Positions 25,744 to 34,160 of a stretch of DNA of 60,250 bases are shown here, piece by piece; the stretch's first letter is position 1, and each line of letters opens with the position of its first letter. The notes beneath the pieces are model-generated. The model searched no databases and was not told the DNA's origin. It saw only the letters and a program-made list of their open reading frames with translations. The stretch comes from Pseudonocardia terrae (GTDB lineage: Bacteria > Actinomycetota > Actinomycetes > Mycobacteriales > Pseudonocardiaceae): contig NZ_JAJTTE010000047.1 of assembly GCF_021343995.1 (NCBI RefSeq), positions 1 through 60,250 of the forward strand. The letters run 5' to 3'. The position numbers and the translations under genes were made by a program.

Positions 25744-26321
25744 CGCAGGCCGAACAGCACGCCCACCGCGACCGCGACCGCGACGACCAGGAAGAGCACG
25801 GCCCACGGCACCGGCCGGCGCTGCCAGGTCCGGCCGCTGTCCAGCGAGATCCGCCCGGCCCCGACGAACAGCAGCGCGGCGAGCCCGGCGCCCAGCGCGA
25901 CGTCGAGCTCCAGGGCGTTCGGCGAGACCGCGACGAAGAACGGGCTGCCCCACTTGACCGCGACCGCGCAGATCTTGACGGCGAGCAGGCCGGCCGCCGC
26001 CAGCGGCGTGAACAGCCCGAGCACCAGCAGCGCGCCGAGGATCAGCTCGCCGAAGCCGAGCGCCCACGCCAGCATCGAGGCCTGCCGGAAGCCCAGGTCG
26101 GTCAGGATCGCGGTGGTCGCGCCGATGCCCCGGCCGCCCCACATCGCGAAGACCTTCTGCAGGCCGTGCGCCACGAAGATCCCGCCGACGCCGAGGCGCA
26201 GCAGCAGCATGCCGACGTCGGCCCCGCCGCTCCACGCGACCGGCCGCCGGTCCGTGTCCTGCTCCGGGGGCCGGGTCCCGCCGAGCGTGCCGATGTCGAA
26301 CTGCCTGGTGGGCTCGGTCAT
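25740..26321 (-). CDS. DoxX family membrane protein
   Basis: A 193-residue four-helix membrane protein. After a polar N-terminus (about 35 residues) come hydrophobic segments with the family signature LLLRLGVGGIFVAHGLQKVF, then ASMLAWALGFGELILGALLV and LAAAGLLAVKICAVAVK, and a last helix VLFLVVAVAVAVGVLFGL. It corresponds in position to M. tuberculosis Rv3005c, a DoxX protein described as part of a membrane oxidative-stress complex; that role here is inference. The ATG at 26321 is used; upstream frame extension reads antisense through the PPOX gene. Confidence 0.9.
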   Translation of the reverse strand: MTEPTRQFDIGTLGGTRPPEQDTDRRPVAWSGGADVGMLLLRLGVGGIFVAHGLQKVFAMWGGRGIGATTAILTDLGFRQASMLAWALGFGELILGALLVLGLFTPLAAAGLLAVKICAVAVKWGSPFFVAVSPNALELDVALGAGLAALLFVGAGRISLDSGRTWQRRPVPWAVLFLVVAVAVAVGVLFGLR

Positions 26322-26409
26322 GGCCCCGAGGGTATCGGCGCGCGGGCCGCCGTAGGCGTCGCCGACCAGCGTGTTCGCCAGGTTTCGCCCGGTGGGGCCG
26401 GGGCACTCG

Positions 26410-26856
26410 ATGACCATGGCGGACACCAAGGACGGACCCGAGCTGCACCCCGACACGCTGAAACTGGCCGAGGGCGCCAACTTCGCCGCGGTCGCGACCG
26501 TCTTCCCCAGCGGGCTGATCCAGAACCACATGATCTGGTGCGGGATCAAGGACGGGAAGCTGGTGCTCAACACCGAGACGCACCGGGCGAAGGCGCGCAA
26601 CGTCGGGCGGGACTCCCGGATCACGGTGCTGATCCGCGACGAGGACAACCCGTACCGCTACGCCGAGGTCCGCGGGCGCGTCGCCGACACGACGACCGGC
26701 GACGAGGCGCGCACCCACATCGACGAGCTCTCGCAGAAGTACAACGGCCAGGACTACCCGCCCGACATGATCAAGAGCGAGCGGGTGATCCTCTGGATCA
26801 CTCCCGAGCGGCAGACCCTCGTCGACCAGAGCAACGACGTCGGCACCGAGGACTGA
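26410..26856 (+). CDS. PPOX-class pyridoxamine-5'-phosphate-oxidase-like flavoprotein
   Basis: A 148-residue split-barrel flavin or F420-binding protein. The typical order is seen: LAEGANFAAVATVFPSGLIQ near the start, HMIWCGIKDGKLVLNTETHR, then the cofactor-contacting KARNVGRDSRITVLIRDEDN and VRGRVADT strands. Many actinobacterial proteins of this type use F420 rather than FMN, and the reaction is not known. ATG codons at 26410 and 26416 are both possible; the first is used. It is divergent from doxX with 88 nt between starts. Confidence 0.85.
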   Translation: MTMADTKDGPELHPDTLKLAEGANFAAVATVFPSGLIQNHMIWCGIKDGKLVLNTETHRAKARNVGRDSRITVLIRDEDNPYRYAEVRGRVADTTTGDEARTHIDELSQKYNGQDYPPDMIKSERVILWITPERQTLVDQSNDVGTED

Positions 26857-26895
26857 GCGTCGGAGCTGGTTCGGATCCGGCCTCGGTAGCCGTTC

Positions 26896-27807
26896 TCAGT
26901 AGCCGTTCTTCACCACGTTCGGCGGCTCCTCCCCGCGCGCGAAGTAGCCGAGCTGCTCGCGCATCACGCGGAAGGCGCGGCTCATCGCGGCGGGGACGCT
27001 GCCGCCGACGTGCGGGGTCAGCAGCAGCCCCGGCGCCTCCCACAGCGGGTGACCGGCCGGGAGCGGCTCCGGGTCGGTGACGTCGAGCGCCGCCCGCAGC
27101 CGGCCGCTGCGCAGCTCCGCCAGCAGGGCGTCCGTGTCGGCGACGGGTCCGCGCGCGCCGTTGACCAGTACCGCGCCGTCGGGCATCGCGGCGAGGAAGT
27201 CCTTGTCGACCAGGCCCCTGGTCTCGTCCGTCAGCGGGACGATCACCACGCAGACGTCGTGCTGCGGCAGCAGGTCGTGGACCTCGTCGATGCCGTGCAC
27301 GCCCTCGCGCTTGCGCCGGCCCACCAGCGTGGTCGTGACCTCGAACGGCTCGAGCCGGCGCACGAGGTTCTCCGCGACGTCGCCCGCCCCGACGATCAGC
27401 ACGCGCTTGCCGCCGAGCTCGTCGGTGATGTGTTGGGACCACTCGCCGCGCTCCTGCGCCTGCACGAACCCCGGCAGCTCCCGGTACACCGCGAGGAGCA
27501 CCGCGACGACCCACTCCGCCGTCGCGCCGCCGTGTGCGCCCTTGCCGTCGGAGAGCAGGACGCCGTCGGGGAGCTTCCCGATCCACGCCTCCGCGCCGGC
27601 GGTGAGCAGCTGCACGAGCCTGAGGTTCGGCAGCTGGTCCGCGAGCTCCACGACCTTCCCGATCGCGAGGAACGGCGGCACGAGGACCTCGGCCTCCTCG
27701 GCGCCCGCCGGGAGCGGCTTCTTCGGGTCGTAGACCAGGGGGCGGAGGTTCGGCAGGTCGGCGAGGGCGTCGGCACCGCGCGGGTGCGGGACCAGGACCA
27801 CGGTCAT
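26896..27807 (-). CDS. D-isomer-specific 2-hydroxyacid dehydrogenase
   Basis: A 303-residue NAD(P)-dependent oxidoreductase. The nucleotide motif is LIVGAGDVAENLVRR (about residues 134-148) followed by GRRKREGVHG, which lacks an obvious acidic ribose-binding residue and has Arg residues, suggesting NADPH. Catalytic Arg is in VNGARGPVADTDAL, Glu in DVTDPEPLPAGHPLW and His in TPHVGGSVP. The substrate is unknown (glyoxylate or hydroxypyruvate reductase-like). The ATG at 27807 matches MTVVLVPHP; longer starts are less likely. It diverges from the LppZ-like gene with 52 nt between starts. Confidence 0.9.
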   Translation of the reverse strand: MTVVLVPHPRGADALADLPNLRPLVYDPKKPLPAGAEEAEVLVPPFLAIGKVVELADQLPNLRLVQLLTAGAEAWIGKLPDGVLLSDGKGAHGGATAEWVVAVLLAVYRELPGFVQAQERGEWSQHITDELGGKRVLIVGAGDVAENLVRRLEPFEVTTTLVGRRKREGVHGIDEVHDLLPQHDVCVVIVPLTDETRGLVDKDFLAAMPDGAVLVNGARGPVADTDALLAELRSGRLRAALDVTDPEPLPAGHPLWEAPGLLLTPHVGGSVPAAMSRAFRVMREQLGYFARGEEPPNVVKNGY

Positions 27808-27859
27808 GACGCCGACGCTACTCACCGGCCGCTCACCTCAGCGCGCCTAGCCTGATCAC

Positions 27860-29026
27860 GTGCGCCACCGCCCTCCCCGCCTGCGGCTCGCGCTGGTCGC
27901 CCTGATCGGCCTGCTCGGGCTCATGGCGGGCTGCGCGAGCTTCCCGGACGAGGGCCCGCGGAACTGGCAGGAGAAGACCGAGGGGCAGGGCGAGCTGGGC
28001 GGGCCGCCCTCGGTGCAGGAGGCGCCCGGGAGCGAGCCGGGCGACCAGAACGGCGACGGGTCGCCCGACTCCGGCGCCCCGCAGGCCCCGTCGGGCTGCG
28101 ACGACCCGGACCCCCAGGTCGTCGCCACCTGCCTGGATCCCGTGGGTGCGGTCGCGGTCCTGCCCAACGGCGTGTCGGCGCTGGTCGGCGAACGCGCGAC
28201 CGGCCGGGTGCTGCGGGTCGAGCGCGGGAAGGACCCGGTGCTGGTCACCACCGTGCCGGTCGACACGGCCGGCGGTGGCGGGCTGACCGGGCTGGTGCTC
28301 TCCCCCACCTACGAGGAGGACCGGCTCGTCTACGCCTACGCGACCACGCCGGAGGACAACCGGGTGCTCCGGCTCGCCCCGAACGAGCCGCCGAAACCGG
28401 TGCTGACCGGTATCCCCAAGGGCCCGGCCGGCAACGGCGGCGCGCTCGGCACGGACGCCGGCAACACGCTGCTCGTCGCCACCGGCAACGCCGGCGACCC
28501 CGCCCCCGCGCCCACCGCGCTCAACGGCAAGGTCCTGCGGATCGACACCCTCGGCCGGCCCGCCGCGGCCAACCCGAACCCCGGTTCGCCGGTGCTGAGC
28601 ACGGGCCTGGCCCAGCCGGGCGGGATCTGCACGGACCCCGCCAGCGAGTCGGTGTGGGTGACCGACCGGACTGCCGCACGCGATGTGCTCTACCGGGTCG
28701 CGCCCGGCCCCCTCGGCCCCGCGGCGTGGACCTGGCCGGACCGGCCGGGCGTCGCAGGCTGCATGGCCCAGCCGGGCGTGCTCACGGTCGCGCTGACCGG
28801 CGGTGCGGCCCTGTCGGTGCTGCGCCCCGCCGACGACGGCAGCTTCTCCGGCGCCCCGGAGACGCTCCTGGTCAACGTCTACGGCCGGCTCAACGCCGCC
28901 ACCCTCGGCTCGGACGGCCTGCTCTGGCTGGGCACGGTCAACAAGTCGGGCGGCAAGCCCGTGGCCAGCGACGACCGCGTCATCCGCATCCAACCGCCCA
29001 GCGGGGGCGGGGCCTCCCGCGCCTGA
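27860..29026 (+). CDS. LppZ-like lipoprotein, sorbosone/glucose dehydrogenase-type beta-propeller
   Basis: A 388-residue exported lipoprotein. The signal peptide ends in the lipobox LMAGC (Cys near residue 25). After an acidic Pro/Gly-rich linker, the propeller domain has ALVGERATGRVLRVERGKD, GGGGLTGLVLSPTYEEDR and KGPAGNGGALGTD stretches characteristic of the glucose/sorbosone dehydrogenase family. The catalytic His and PQQ-binding residues of true dehydrogenases are not evident, so a binding or scaffolding role is possible. Position next to the DoxX gene matches LppZ (Rv3006) of M. tuberculosis. Start GTG at 27860. Confidence 0.82.
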   Translation: MRHRPPRLRLALVALIGLLGLMAGCASFPDEGPRNWQEKTEGQGELGGPPSVQEAPGSEPGDQNGDGSPDSGAPQAPSGCDDPDPQVVATCLDPVGAVAVLPNGVSALVGERATGRVLRVERGKDPVLVTTVPVDTAGGGGLTGLVLSPTYEEDRLVYAYATTPEDNRVLRLAPNEPPKPVLTGIPKGPAGNGGALGTDAGNTLLVATGNAGDPAPAPTALNGKVLRIDTLGRPAAANPNPGSPVLSTGLAQPGGICTDPASESVWVTDRTAARDVLYRVAPGPLGPAAWTWPDRPGVAGCMAQPGVLTVALTGGAALSVLRPADDGSFSGAPETLLVNVYGRLNAATLGSDGLLWLGTVNKSGGKPVASDDRVIRIQPPSGGGASRA

Positions 29027-29048
29027 CCGCGGCCGCAGTCGGGTCCCC

Positions 29049-29701
29049 GATCAGTGATCACTGCGACGGGCCGGGCGTGGTGCGGGTCGAAGCAGGGGTC
29101 GGTGATTCTCGCGAACCGTCCCGGGTCGTGATCACCCGCCATGGACGCGCACCGTCGAATTCCGACCTTCCCCGTCCACGATCAGTGATCACGGCCAGGA
29201 GCCCGGTCAGCCCCTGCCCGCAACGACGCGGCCACGGACAGACCCACAGCCATGATCACTCATCGTGGACGCACGCAGTCGAATTCCGACCTTCCCCATC
29301 CACGATCGGCGATCACGGCGAGGAGCCGGCGACCCCTCACGAACCACAGCGCGGCCCACTCCAAGCCATGATCACGTCCCGTGGACACGGGACGTCGAAT
29401 TCCGACCTTCCCCATCCACGATCGGCGATCACGGCGAGGAGTCGGCGACCCCTCACGAACCACAGCACGGCCCACTCCAAGCCATGATCACGTCCCGTGG
29501 ACACGGGACGTCGAATTTCGACCTTTCCCGTCCACGATCAGTGATCACTGCTCGAGCGGGCGTGCCGCGGGCCCGGGCCGGGGCGGGCCGGGGCGGGGCG
29601 GCGATCCTCACGAACCACAGCACGGACCACCTCAGGCCATGATCACGTCCTGTGGACGCGGAGCGTCGCTTTCCGACCCTCCCCATCCACAACGGACGAT
29701 C
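29049..29701. repeat. Array B: five full and one partial copies of the 61-bp GATC-bounded dyad element
   Basis: Full units occupy 29130-29190, 29254-29314, 29370-29430, 29486-29546 and 29641-29701, each exactly 61 bp between outer GATC tetramers; only a right end is seen at 29049-29059. They share the axis and inverted repeats of array A (GTGGAC with TCCAC, GTCGAAT with TCCGACC) and the same orientation, but the centre is nearer to GTCGAATTCCGACC and most units end GATCAC. Several spacers repeat (CTCACGAACCACAGC in four). The array fills the space between convergent LppZ-like and gatB genes. Confidence 0.9.
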
Positions 29702-29728
29702 ATGGGCTGAGGAGCTCGGTGGAACGGG

Positions 29729-29772
29729 CACGGCCCCACCCTCCGGCGAGCGCGCCGGTGGATGGGGCCGTG
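29729..29772 (-). terminator. Nested hairpin terminator after gatB
   Basis: Outer arms CACGGCCCCA (29729-29738) and TGGGGCCGTG (29763-29772) enclose an inner CCGGCG/CGCCGG hairpin. It lies about 70 nt downstream of the gatB stop and directly beside the repeat array. Confidence 0.65.
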
Positions 29773-29842
29773 GAGCCGAGCTGTGGGCAGGTCGTGCGTG
29801 ATCAGTGGTGCTCCTGGGCACCACCGACCCCGCACGGGCCGA

Positions 29843-31348
29843 TCAGCTGCAGCGTTCGATGATCAGCTCGCGGACGCGCTTGGCGTCGGCCTGGCCCTTG
29901 GTGGCCTTCATGACCGCGCCGACGATCGCGCCGGCGGCCTGGACCTTGCCGCCCTTGATCTTCTCGACGACGTCGGGCTGGGCCGCGAGGGCCTCGTCGA
30001 CGGCGGCGATGAGGGCGCCGTCGTCGGACACGACCTTCAGGCCGCGCTTCTCGACGACCTCGTCCGGCTCGCCCTCGCCCGCGAGCACGCCGTCGACCAC
30101 CTGACGGGCCAGCTTGTTGTTGAGGTCGCCGGCGGCCACCAGCGCGATCACGCGGGCGACCTGGGCCGGGGTGATCGGCAGGTCGGCCAGCTCCACGCCG
30201 CGCATGTTGGCCTGCTGGGCCAGGTACGCCACCCACCACGAGCGGGCCTCGCCGGCGGGCGCACCCTCGGCGACGGTCGCCTCGATGAGCTCGAGCGCCC
30301 CGGCGTTGACCAGGTCGCGCAGCTCCTCGTCGGACAGGCCCCAGGCCTCCTGGATGCGCTTGCGGTGTTCCCAGGGCAGCTCGGGCAGCGTGCCGCGCAG
30401 CTCCTCGACCCACTCGGCGCTCGGCGCGATCGGGACCAGGTCGGGCTCCGGGAAGTACCGGTAGTCCTCCGAGGTCTCCTTGCGCCGGCCCGGCCGGGTG
30501 GAGCCGGACTGCTCCTCGAAGTGCCGGGTCTCCTGGACGATCGACCCGCCGCCGTCGAGCACGCCGGCCTGGCGCTGCATCTCGAACCGGACGGCCCGCT
30601 CGACCGACCGCAGGGAGTTGACGTTCTTGGTCTCGGTGCGGGTGCCGAGCACGCCGGAGCCGGTGGGCGAGAGCGACAGGTTGACGTCGCACCGCATGGA
30701 GCCCTGGTCCATCCGGACGTCCGAGACGCCGAGGGACTTGATCAGGTCCCGCAGCTGCGTGACGTACGCGCGCGCCACCTCCGGCGCGCGGGCGCCGGTG
30801 TCCGGGATCATCTTCGTGACGATCTCGATCAGCGGCACGCCGGCCCGGTTGTAGTCGAGCAGCGAGTACTCCGCGCCGTGGATCCGGCCGTCCGCACCGC
30901 CGACGTGCAGCGACTTGCCGGTGTCCTCCTCCATGTGCGCGCGCTCGATGCCCACGCGCACGACCTCGCCGTCCTCCAGCTGGACGTCCATCCAGCCGTT
31001 CACGGCGATCGGCTCGTCGTACTGCGAGGTCTGGAAGTTCTTGGGCATGTCCGGGTAGAAGTAGTTCTTCCGCGCGAACCGGCCCCACGGCGCGATCGAG
31101 CAGTTCAGCGCCAGCCCGATCCGGATCGCCGCCTCGACCGCGGCCTGGTTGACCACGGGCAGCGAGCCGGGCAGACCCAGGCAGGTCGGGCAGACCTGGG
31201 TGTTGGGCTCGGCGCCGAAGTCGGTGGGGCAGCCGCAGAACATCTTCGTGGCGGTCGACAGCTCGACGTGCACCTCGAGCCCGAGCGTGGGCTCGTAGCG
31301 GGCCAGCACGTCGTCGAAGTCGACCAGGGCGGGAGCGGTGGTTGTCAC
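29843..31348 (-). CDS. gatB: Asp-tRNA(Asn)/Glu-tRNA(Gln) amidotransferase subunit B
   Basis: A 501-residue subunit that binds the misacylated tRNA and activates the carbonyl for amidation. Signature stretches are LGLEVHVELSTATKMFCGCP with paired Cys and CPTCLGLPGSLPVVN (zinc-type cysteines), then DYNRAGVPLIEIVTKMI and the C-terminal YqeY-like tail domain. GTG at 31348 overlaps the gatA stop as GTGA. It is the last gene of the gatC-gatA-gatB operon. The pathway partner GltX and the substrate tRNA-Gln are encoded at the left end of the window. Confidence 0.97.
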   Translation of the reverse strand: MTTTAPALVDFDDVLARYEPTLGLEVHVELSTATKMFCGCPTDFGAEPNTQVCPTCLGLPGSLPVVNQAAVEAAIRIGLALNCSIAPWGRFARKNYFYPDMPKNFQTSQYDEPIAVNGWMDVQLEDGEVVRVGIERAHMEEDTGKSLHVGGADGRIHGAEYSLLDYNRAGVPLIEIVTKMIPDTGARAPEVARAYVTQLRDLIKSLGVSDVRMDQGSMRCDVNLSLSPTGSGVLGTRTETKNVNSLRSVERAVRFEMQRQAGVLDGGGSIVQETRHFEEQSGSTRPGRRKETSEDYRYFPEPDLVPIAPSAEWVEELRGTLPELPWEHRKRIQEAWGLSDEELRDLVNAGALELIEATVAEGAPAGEARSWWVAYLAQQANMRGVELADLPITPAQVARVIALVAAGDLNNKLARQVVDGVLAGEGEPDEVVEKRGLKVVSDDGALIAAVDEALAAQPDVVEKIKGGKVQAAGAIVGAVMKATKGQADAKRVRELIIERCS

Positions 31349-32850
31349 TTCGCGACCTCCGGGACGCGGGCGATCAGCGGCCCGCCCTCGTCGGCGTCGC
31401 GCGCGGCCTCGAAGGCGGCGCCGACGCGGTACATCACGGCCTCGCCCAGCGCGGGCGCCATGACCTGCAGACCGACCGGCAACCCGTCCTCCTCCGCGAG
31501 GCCCGACGGCACCGACATGCCGGCCACGCCCGCGAGGTTGGTCGGGATGGTGGCGAGGTCGTTGAGGTACATGGCCAGCGGGTCGTCGACCTTCTCGCCG
31601 ATCGGGAAGGCCGTGGTCGGCGCGGTGGGGCTGACCAGCACGTCCGCCTGCTCGAACGCGGCGGCGAAGTCCCGGCTGATCAGGGTGCGGACCTTCTGCG
31701 CCTGGCCGTAGTAGGCGTCGTAGTAGCCCGACGACAGCGCGTAGGTGCCGAGGATGATCCGACGCTTGGCCTCGGGGCCGAACCCGGCCTCGCGGGTCGC
31801 GGCCATGACCTCCTCGGCCGAGGCGCCCTTGTCGACGCGCAGGCCGTAGCGCATCGCGTCGAACCGCGCGAGGTTCGACGACACCTCGCTCGGCAGGATC
31901 AGGTAGTACGCGGCCAGCCCGTACTCGAAGTGCGGGCAGGACACCTCGACGATCTCGGCGCCGAGCTTCTCCAGGCGGCGCAGCGCCGCGTCGAACGACG
32001 CCCGCACGCCGGGCTGGTAGCCCTCGCCGCCCAGCTCGCGCACCACGCCGATGCGGACGCCGGACAGATCGCCCTGCGCGCCGATCCGCGCGGCCTCGAC
32101 GACGGCCGGCACCGGCGCGTCGATCGAGGTGGAGTCGAGCGGGTCGTGCCCCGCGATCACCTCGTGCAGCAGCGCGGCGTCGAGCACCGTGCGGGCGCAC
32201 GGGCCGCCCTGGTCGAGCGAGGACGCGCAGGCCACGAGGCCGTAGCGGGACACCCCGCCGTAGGTCGGCTTGACGCCCACGGTGCCGGTGACGGCCGCGG
32301 GCTGGCGAATCGAGCCACCGGTGTCCGTGCCGATCGCCAGCGGCGCCTCGAACGCGGCGAGCGCGGCCGCGGACCCCCCGCCGGACCCGCCGGGGATCCG
32401 GGAGAGGTCCCACGGGTTGCGGGTGGGCCCGTACGCCGAGTGCTCGGTGGAGGAGCCCATGGCGAACTCGTCCATGTTCGTCTTGCCCATGATCGTGATC
32501 CCGGCGGCGCGTAGCCGGGCGGTGAGCGTGGCGTCGTACGGCGGGCGCCAGCCCTCGAGCATCTTCGAGCCGCAGGTCGTGGGCATGTCCACGGTGGTGA
32601 ACACGTCCTTGAGCGCGAGCGGGACACCCGCCAGCGGCGACGCGGGCGCGGTGCCCGCCTTGATCGCCTCGTCGACCAGCGCGGCGTTGGCCAGCGCGGC
32701 TTCCGCGCCGACGTGCAGGAACGCGTGCACCTCGCCGTCGACCTCGGCGATCCGGTCCAGGTGGGCCTGCGCGGCCTCGACGGCCGAGACGTCGCCGGTG
32801 TGGATCCGCGTGGCCAGCTCCGCCGCCGTGAGGCGGGTCAGGTCGCTCAC
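31345..32850 (-). CDS. gatA: Asp/Glu-tRNA amidotransferase subunit A
   Basis: A 501-residue amidase-signature enzyme that releases ammonia from glutamine. The catalytic triad is visible: Lys in GVPLALKDVF (about residue 79), first Ser in GGSGGGSAAALAA and second Ser in GTDTGGSIRQPAA. GTG at 32850 with GGGAGG upstream is chosen; it overlaps the gatC stop (GTGA), and its own stop overlaps gatB in the same manner, so the three proteins are translationally coupled. Confidence 0.97.
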   Translation of the reverse strand: MSDLTRLTAAELATRIHTGDVSAVEAAQAHLDRIAEVDGEVHAFLHVGAEAALANAALVDEAIKAGTAPASPLAGVPLALKDVFTTVDMPTTCGSKMLEGWRPPYDATLTARLRAAGITIMGKTNMDEFAMGSSTEHSAYGPTRNPWDLSRIPGGSGGGSAAALAAFEAPLAIGTDTGGSIRQPAAVTGTVGVKPTYGGVSRYGLVACASSLDQGGPCARTVLDAALLHEVIAGHDPLDSTSIDAPVPAVVEAARIGAQGDLSGVRIGVVRELGGEGYQPGVRASFDAALRRLEKLGAEIVEVSCPHFEYGLAAYYLILPSEVSSNLARFDAMRYGLRVDKGASAEEVMAATREAGFGPEAKRRIILGTYALSSGYYDAYYGQAQKVRTLISRDFAAAFEQADVLVSPTAPTTAFPIGEKVDDPLAMYLNDLATIPTNLAGVAGMSVPSGLAEEDGLPVGLQVMAPALGEAVMYRVGAAFEAARDADEGGPLIARVPEVAK

Positions 32851-33203
32851 TGTTCCTCCCCCAGGATCCGGGGCACGCGGAAGCGGCCCTCCTCGGCGGC
32901 GGGCGCACACGCGAGCGTCTGTTCCTGGCTCAGCCCGGGACGCCGGACGTCGGGCCGGAAGACGTTCTGCAGCGGCACCGCGTGCGACGTCGGCGGGATG
33001 TCCTCGGCGGCCACCTCGCCCACCCGGGCGACGGCGCCGAGGATGACGTCGAGCTGGCCGGCGAAGACGTCGAGCTCGTCGTCCGTGACGGCCAGCCGGG
33101 CCAGCCGGGCGAGGTGCGCGACCTCGTCCCGGGAGATGGCCCCCGTGGAATCGGGCCCCCTGGAATCGGGCCCGGAGACGGCAGGCCCAGAGTCGGCGGG
33201 CAT
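32847..33203 (-). CDS. gatC: Asp/Glu-tRNA amidotransferase subunit C
   Basis: A 118-residue small subunit that stabilises GatA-GatB. The core ISRDEVAHLARLARLAVTDDELDVF and the extended PTSHAVPLQNVFRPD segment are diagnostic. There is a nonconserved N-terminal extension of about 20 residues (PDSRGP-type repeats). ATG at 33203 follows GAGGAGGG. First gene of the gatCAB operon. Confidence 0.94.
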   Translation of the reverse strand: MPADSGPAVSGPDSRGPDSTGAISRDEVAHLARLARLAVTDDELDVFAGQLDVILGAVARVGEVAAEDIPPTSHAVPLQNVFRPDVRRPGLSQEQTLACAPAAEEGRFRVPRILGEEQ

Positions 33204-33495
33204 GTCCCTCCTCGAGGAGACGGGTGCGGACCCGCAGCCGTGCGCCGCGGTCCGTGGAAACTTCGGTCCCGAGCGGGGGCGCGCCTGGGGTCGGTCGGAG
33301 GGCACCTCGCCCGCTCGTCCACCAGTCTATTCGCGCCCACCGACAGTCCGCCGACGGGTTTCGCCGCCGCTGTCAACCCCCTGCGCCTGTCCCCACCCGC
33401 CCCGGGTTTGGCAGGATCGGGCGAGAGGCGACGCCCCAGTCGAGGCGGGTGGGCGTCGTCGTGTCGTGCATTCGGTCAGAGGGAGGCGTGGCGGA
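33204..33495. other. Divergent promoter region between gatC and the ACT-domain gene
   Basis: 292 nt separating divergent starts. Both promoters should lie here, but no confident -10/-35 pair could be assigned, and no hairpin or leader peptide stands out. Confidence 0.4.
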
Positions 33496-34155
33496 GTGTC
33501 GTTCCTGCTCCGGGTGGTCCTGCCGGACAAGCCGGGCATCCTGGGCGCGGTCGCCACGGCCCTCGGCGACGCCGGGGCGGACATCCTGGGTGTCGACGTC
33601 GTCGAGCGTTCGGACGGGCAGGCGGTCGACGACCTGGCCGTCGAGCTGCCGTCGGGGCGCCCGCCGGACGTCCTGATCACCGCGGCCGAGTCGGTGCCCG
33701 GGGTCCAGGTGGAGTCCGTGCGGCCCTCCAGCGGTCGCCTGGACACCCACCGCGAGCTGGAGCTGGTCGACGCGATCGCCTCCGATCCCGCGAACGGGCT
33801 TGCCCGGCTCGCCGAGGAGGTCCCGCGGCTGTTCCGGGCGGGCTGGGCGATCGTCGCCGTGCGCGAGGAGGGCCGCTCCTACCGGGTGGCCGACTCCTCG
33901 GCGGCGCCGGAGACGCGGGCGGGCGACCTGCCGTGGCTGCCGCTGGACAAGGCGATGGTCGTCGACCCCGAGGTGCACTGGGTGCCCGAGCCGTGGAGCG
34001 CGCTCGACACCGAGCTGGCCGCCGCACCGTTCGGCACCTCGCTGCCCGCCAAGGCGCTGGTCGTGGGGCGTCCGGGCGGGCCGGCGTTCCGGCCGTCGGA
34101 GCTGGCGCGGCTGGCCCACCTCGCCGGCATCGTCGCGACGGTCCTCGGGTCCTGA
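33496..34155 (+). CDS. ACT-domain amino-acid-binding protein
   Basis: A 219-residue protein with an N-terminal ACT domain (FLLRVVLPDKPGILGAVATAL and DILGVDVVERSDG, residues 2-45) and a second half that is not a recognised enzyme. It is the positional counterpart of M. tuberculosis Rv3013, which lies beside gatC and ligA. A ligand-sensing role is inferred from the ACT fold only. GTG at 33496 is preceded by GGGAGGCG; the frame extends far upstream but antisense to gatC. The PucR gene begins 5 nt after its stop. Confidence 0.82.
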   Translation: MSFLLRVVLPDKPGILGAVATALGDAGADILGVDVVERSDGQAVDDLAVELPSGRPPDVLITAAESVPGVQVESVRPSSGRLDTHRELELVDAIASDPANGLARLAEEVPRLFRAGWAIVAVREEGRSYRVADSSAAPETRAGDLPWLPLDKAMVVDPEVHWVPEPWSALDTELAAAPFGTSLPAKALVVGRPGGPAFRPSELARLAHLAGIVATVLGS

Positions 34156-34160
34156 CGGCC

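Noticed and set aside
24889..26718. 609-codon frame merging the APH-fold gene with upstream sequence
   Set aside because: The upstream part is out of frame with DoxX and antisense to the PPOX gene; GTG at 25743 is the sensible start.
29049..29701. Coding region in the long frames crossing the array
   Set aside because: The frames follow the repeat period and lack start signals; the repeat is palindromic DNA, not a protein repeat.
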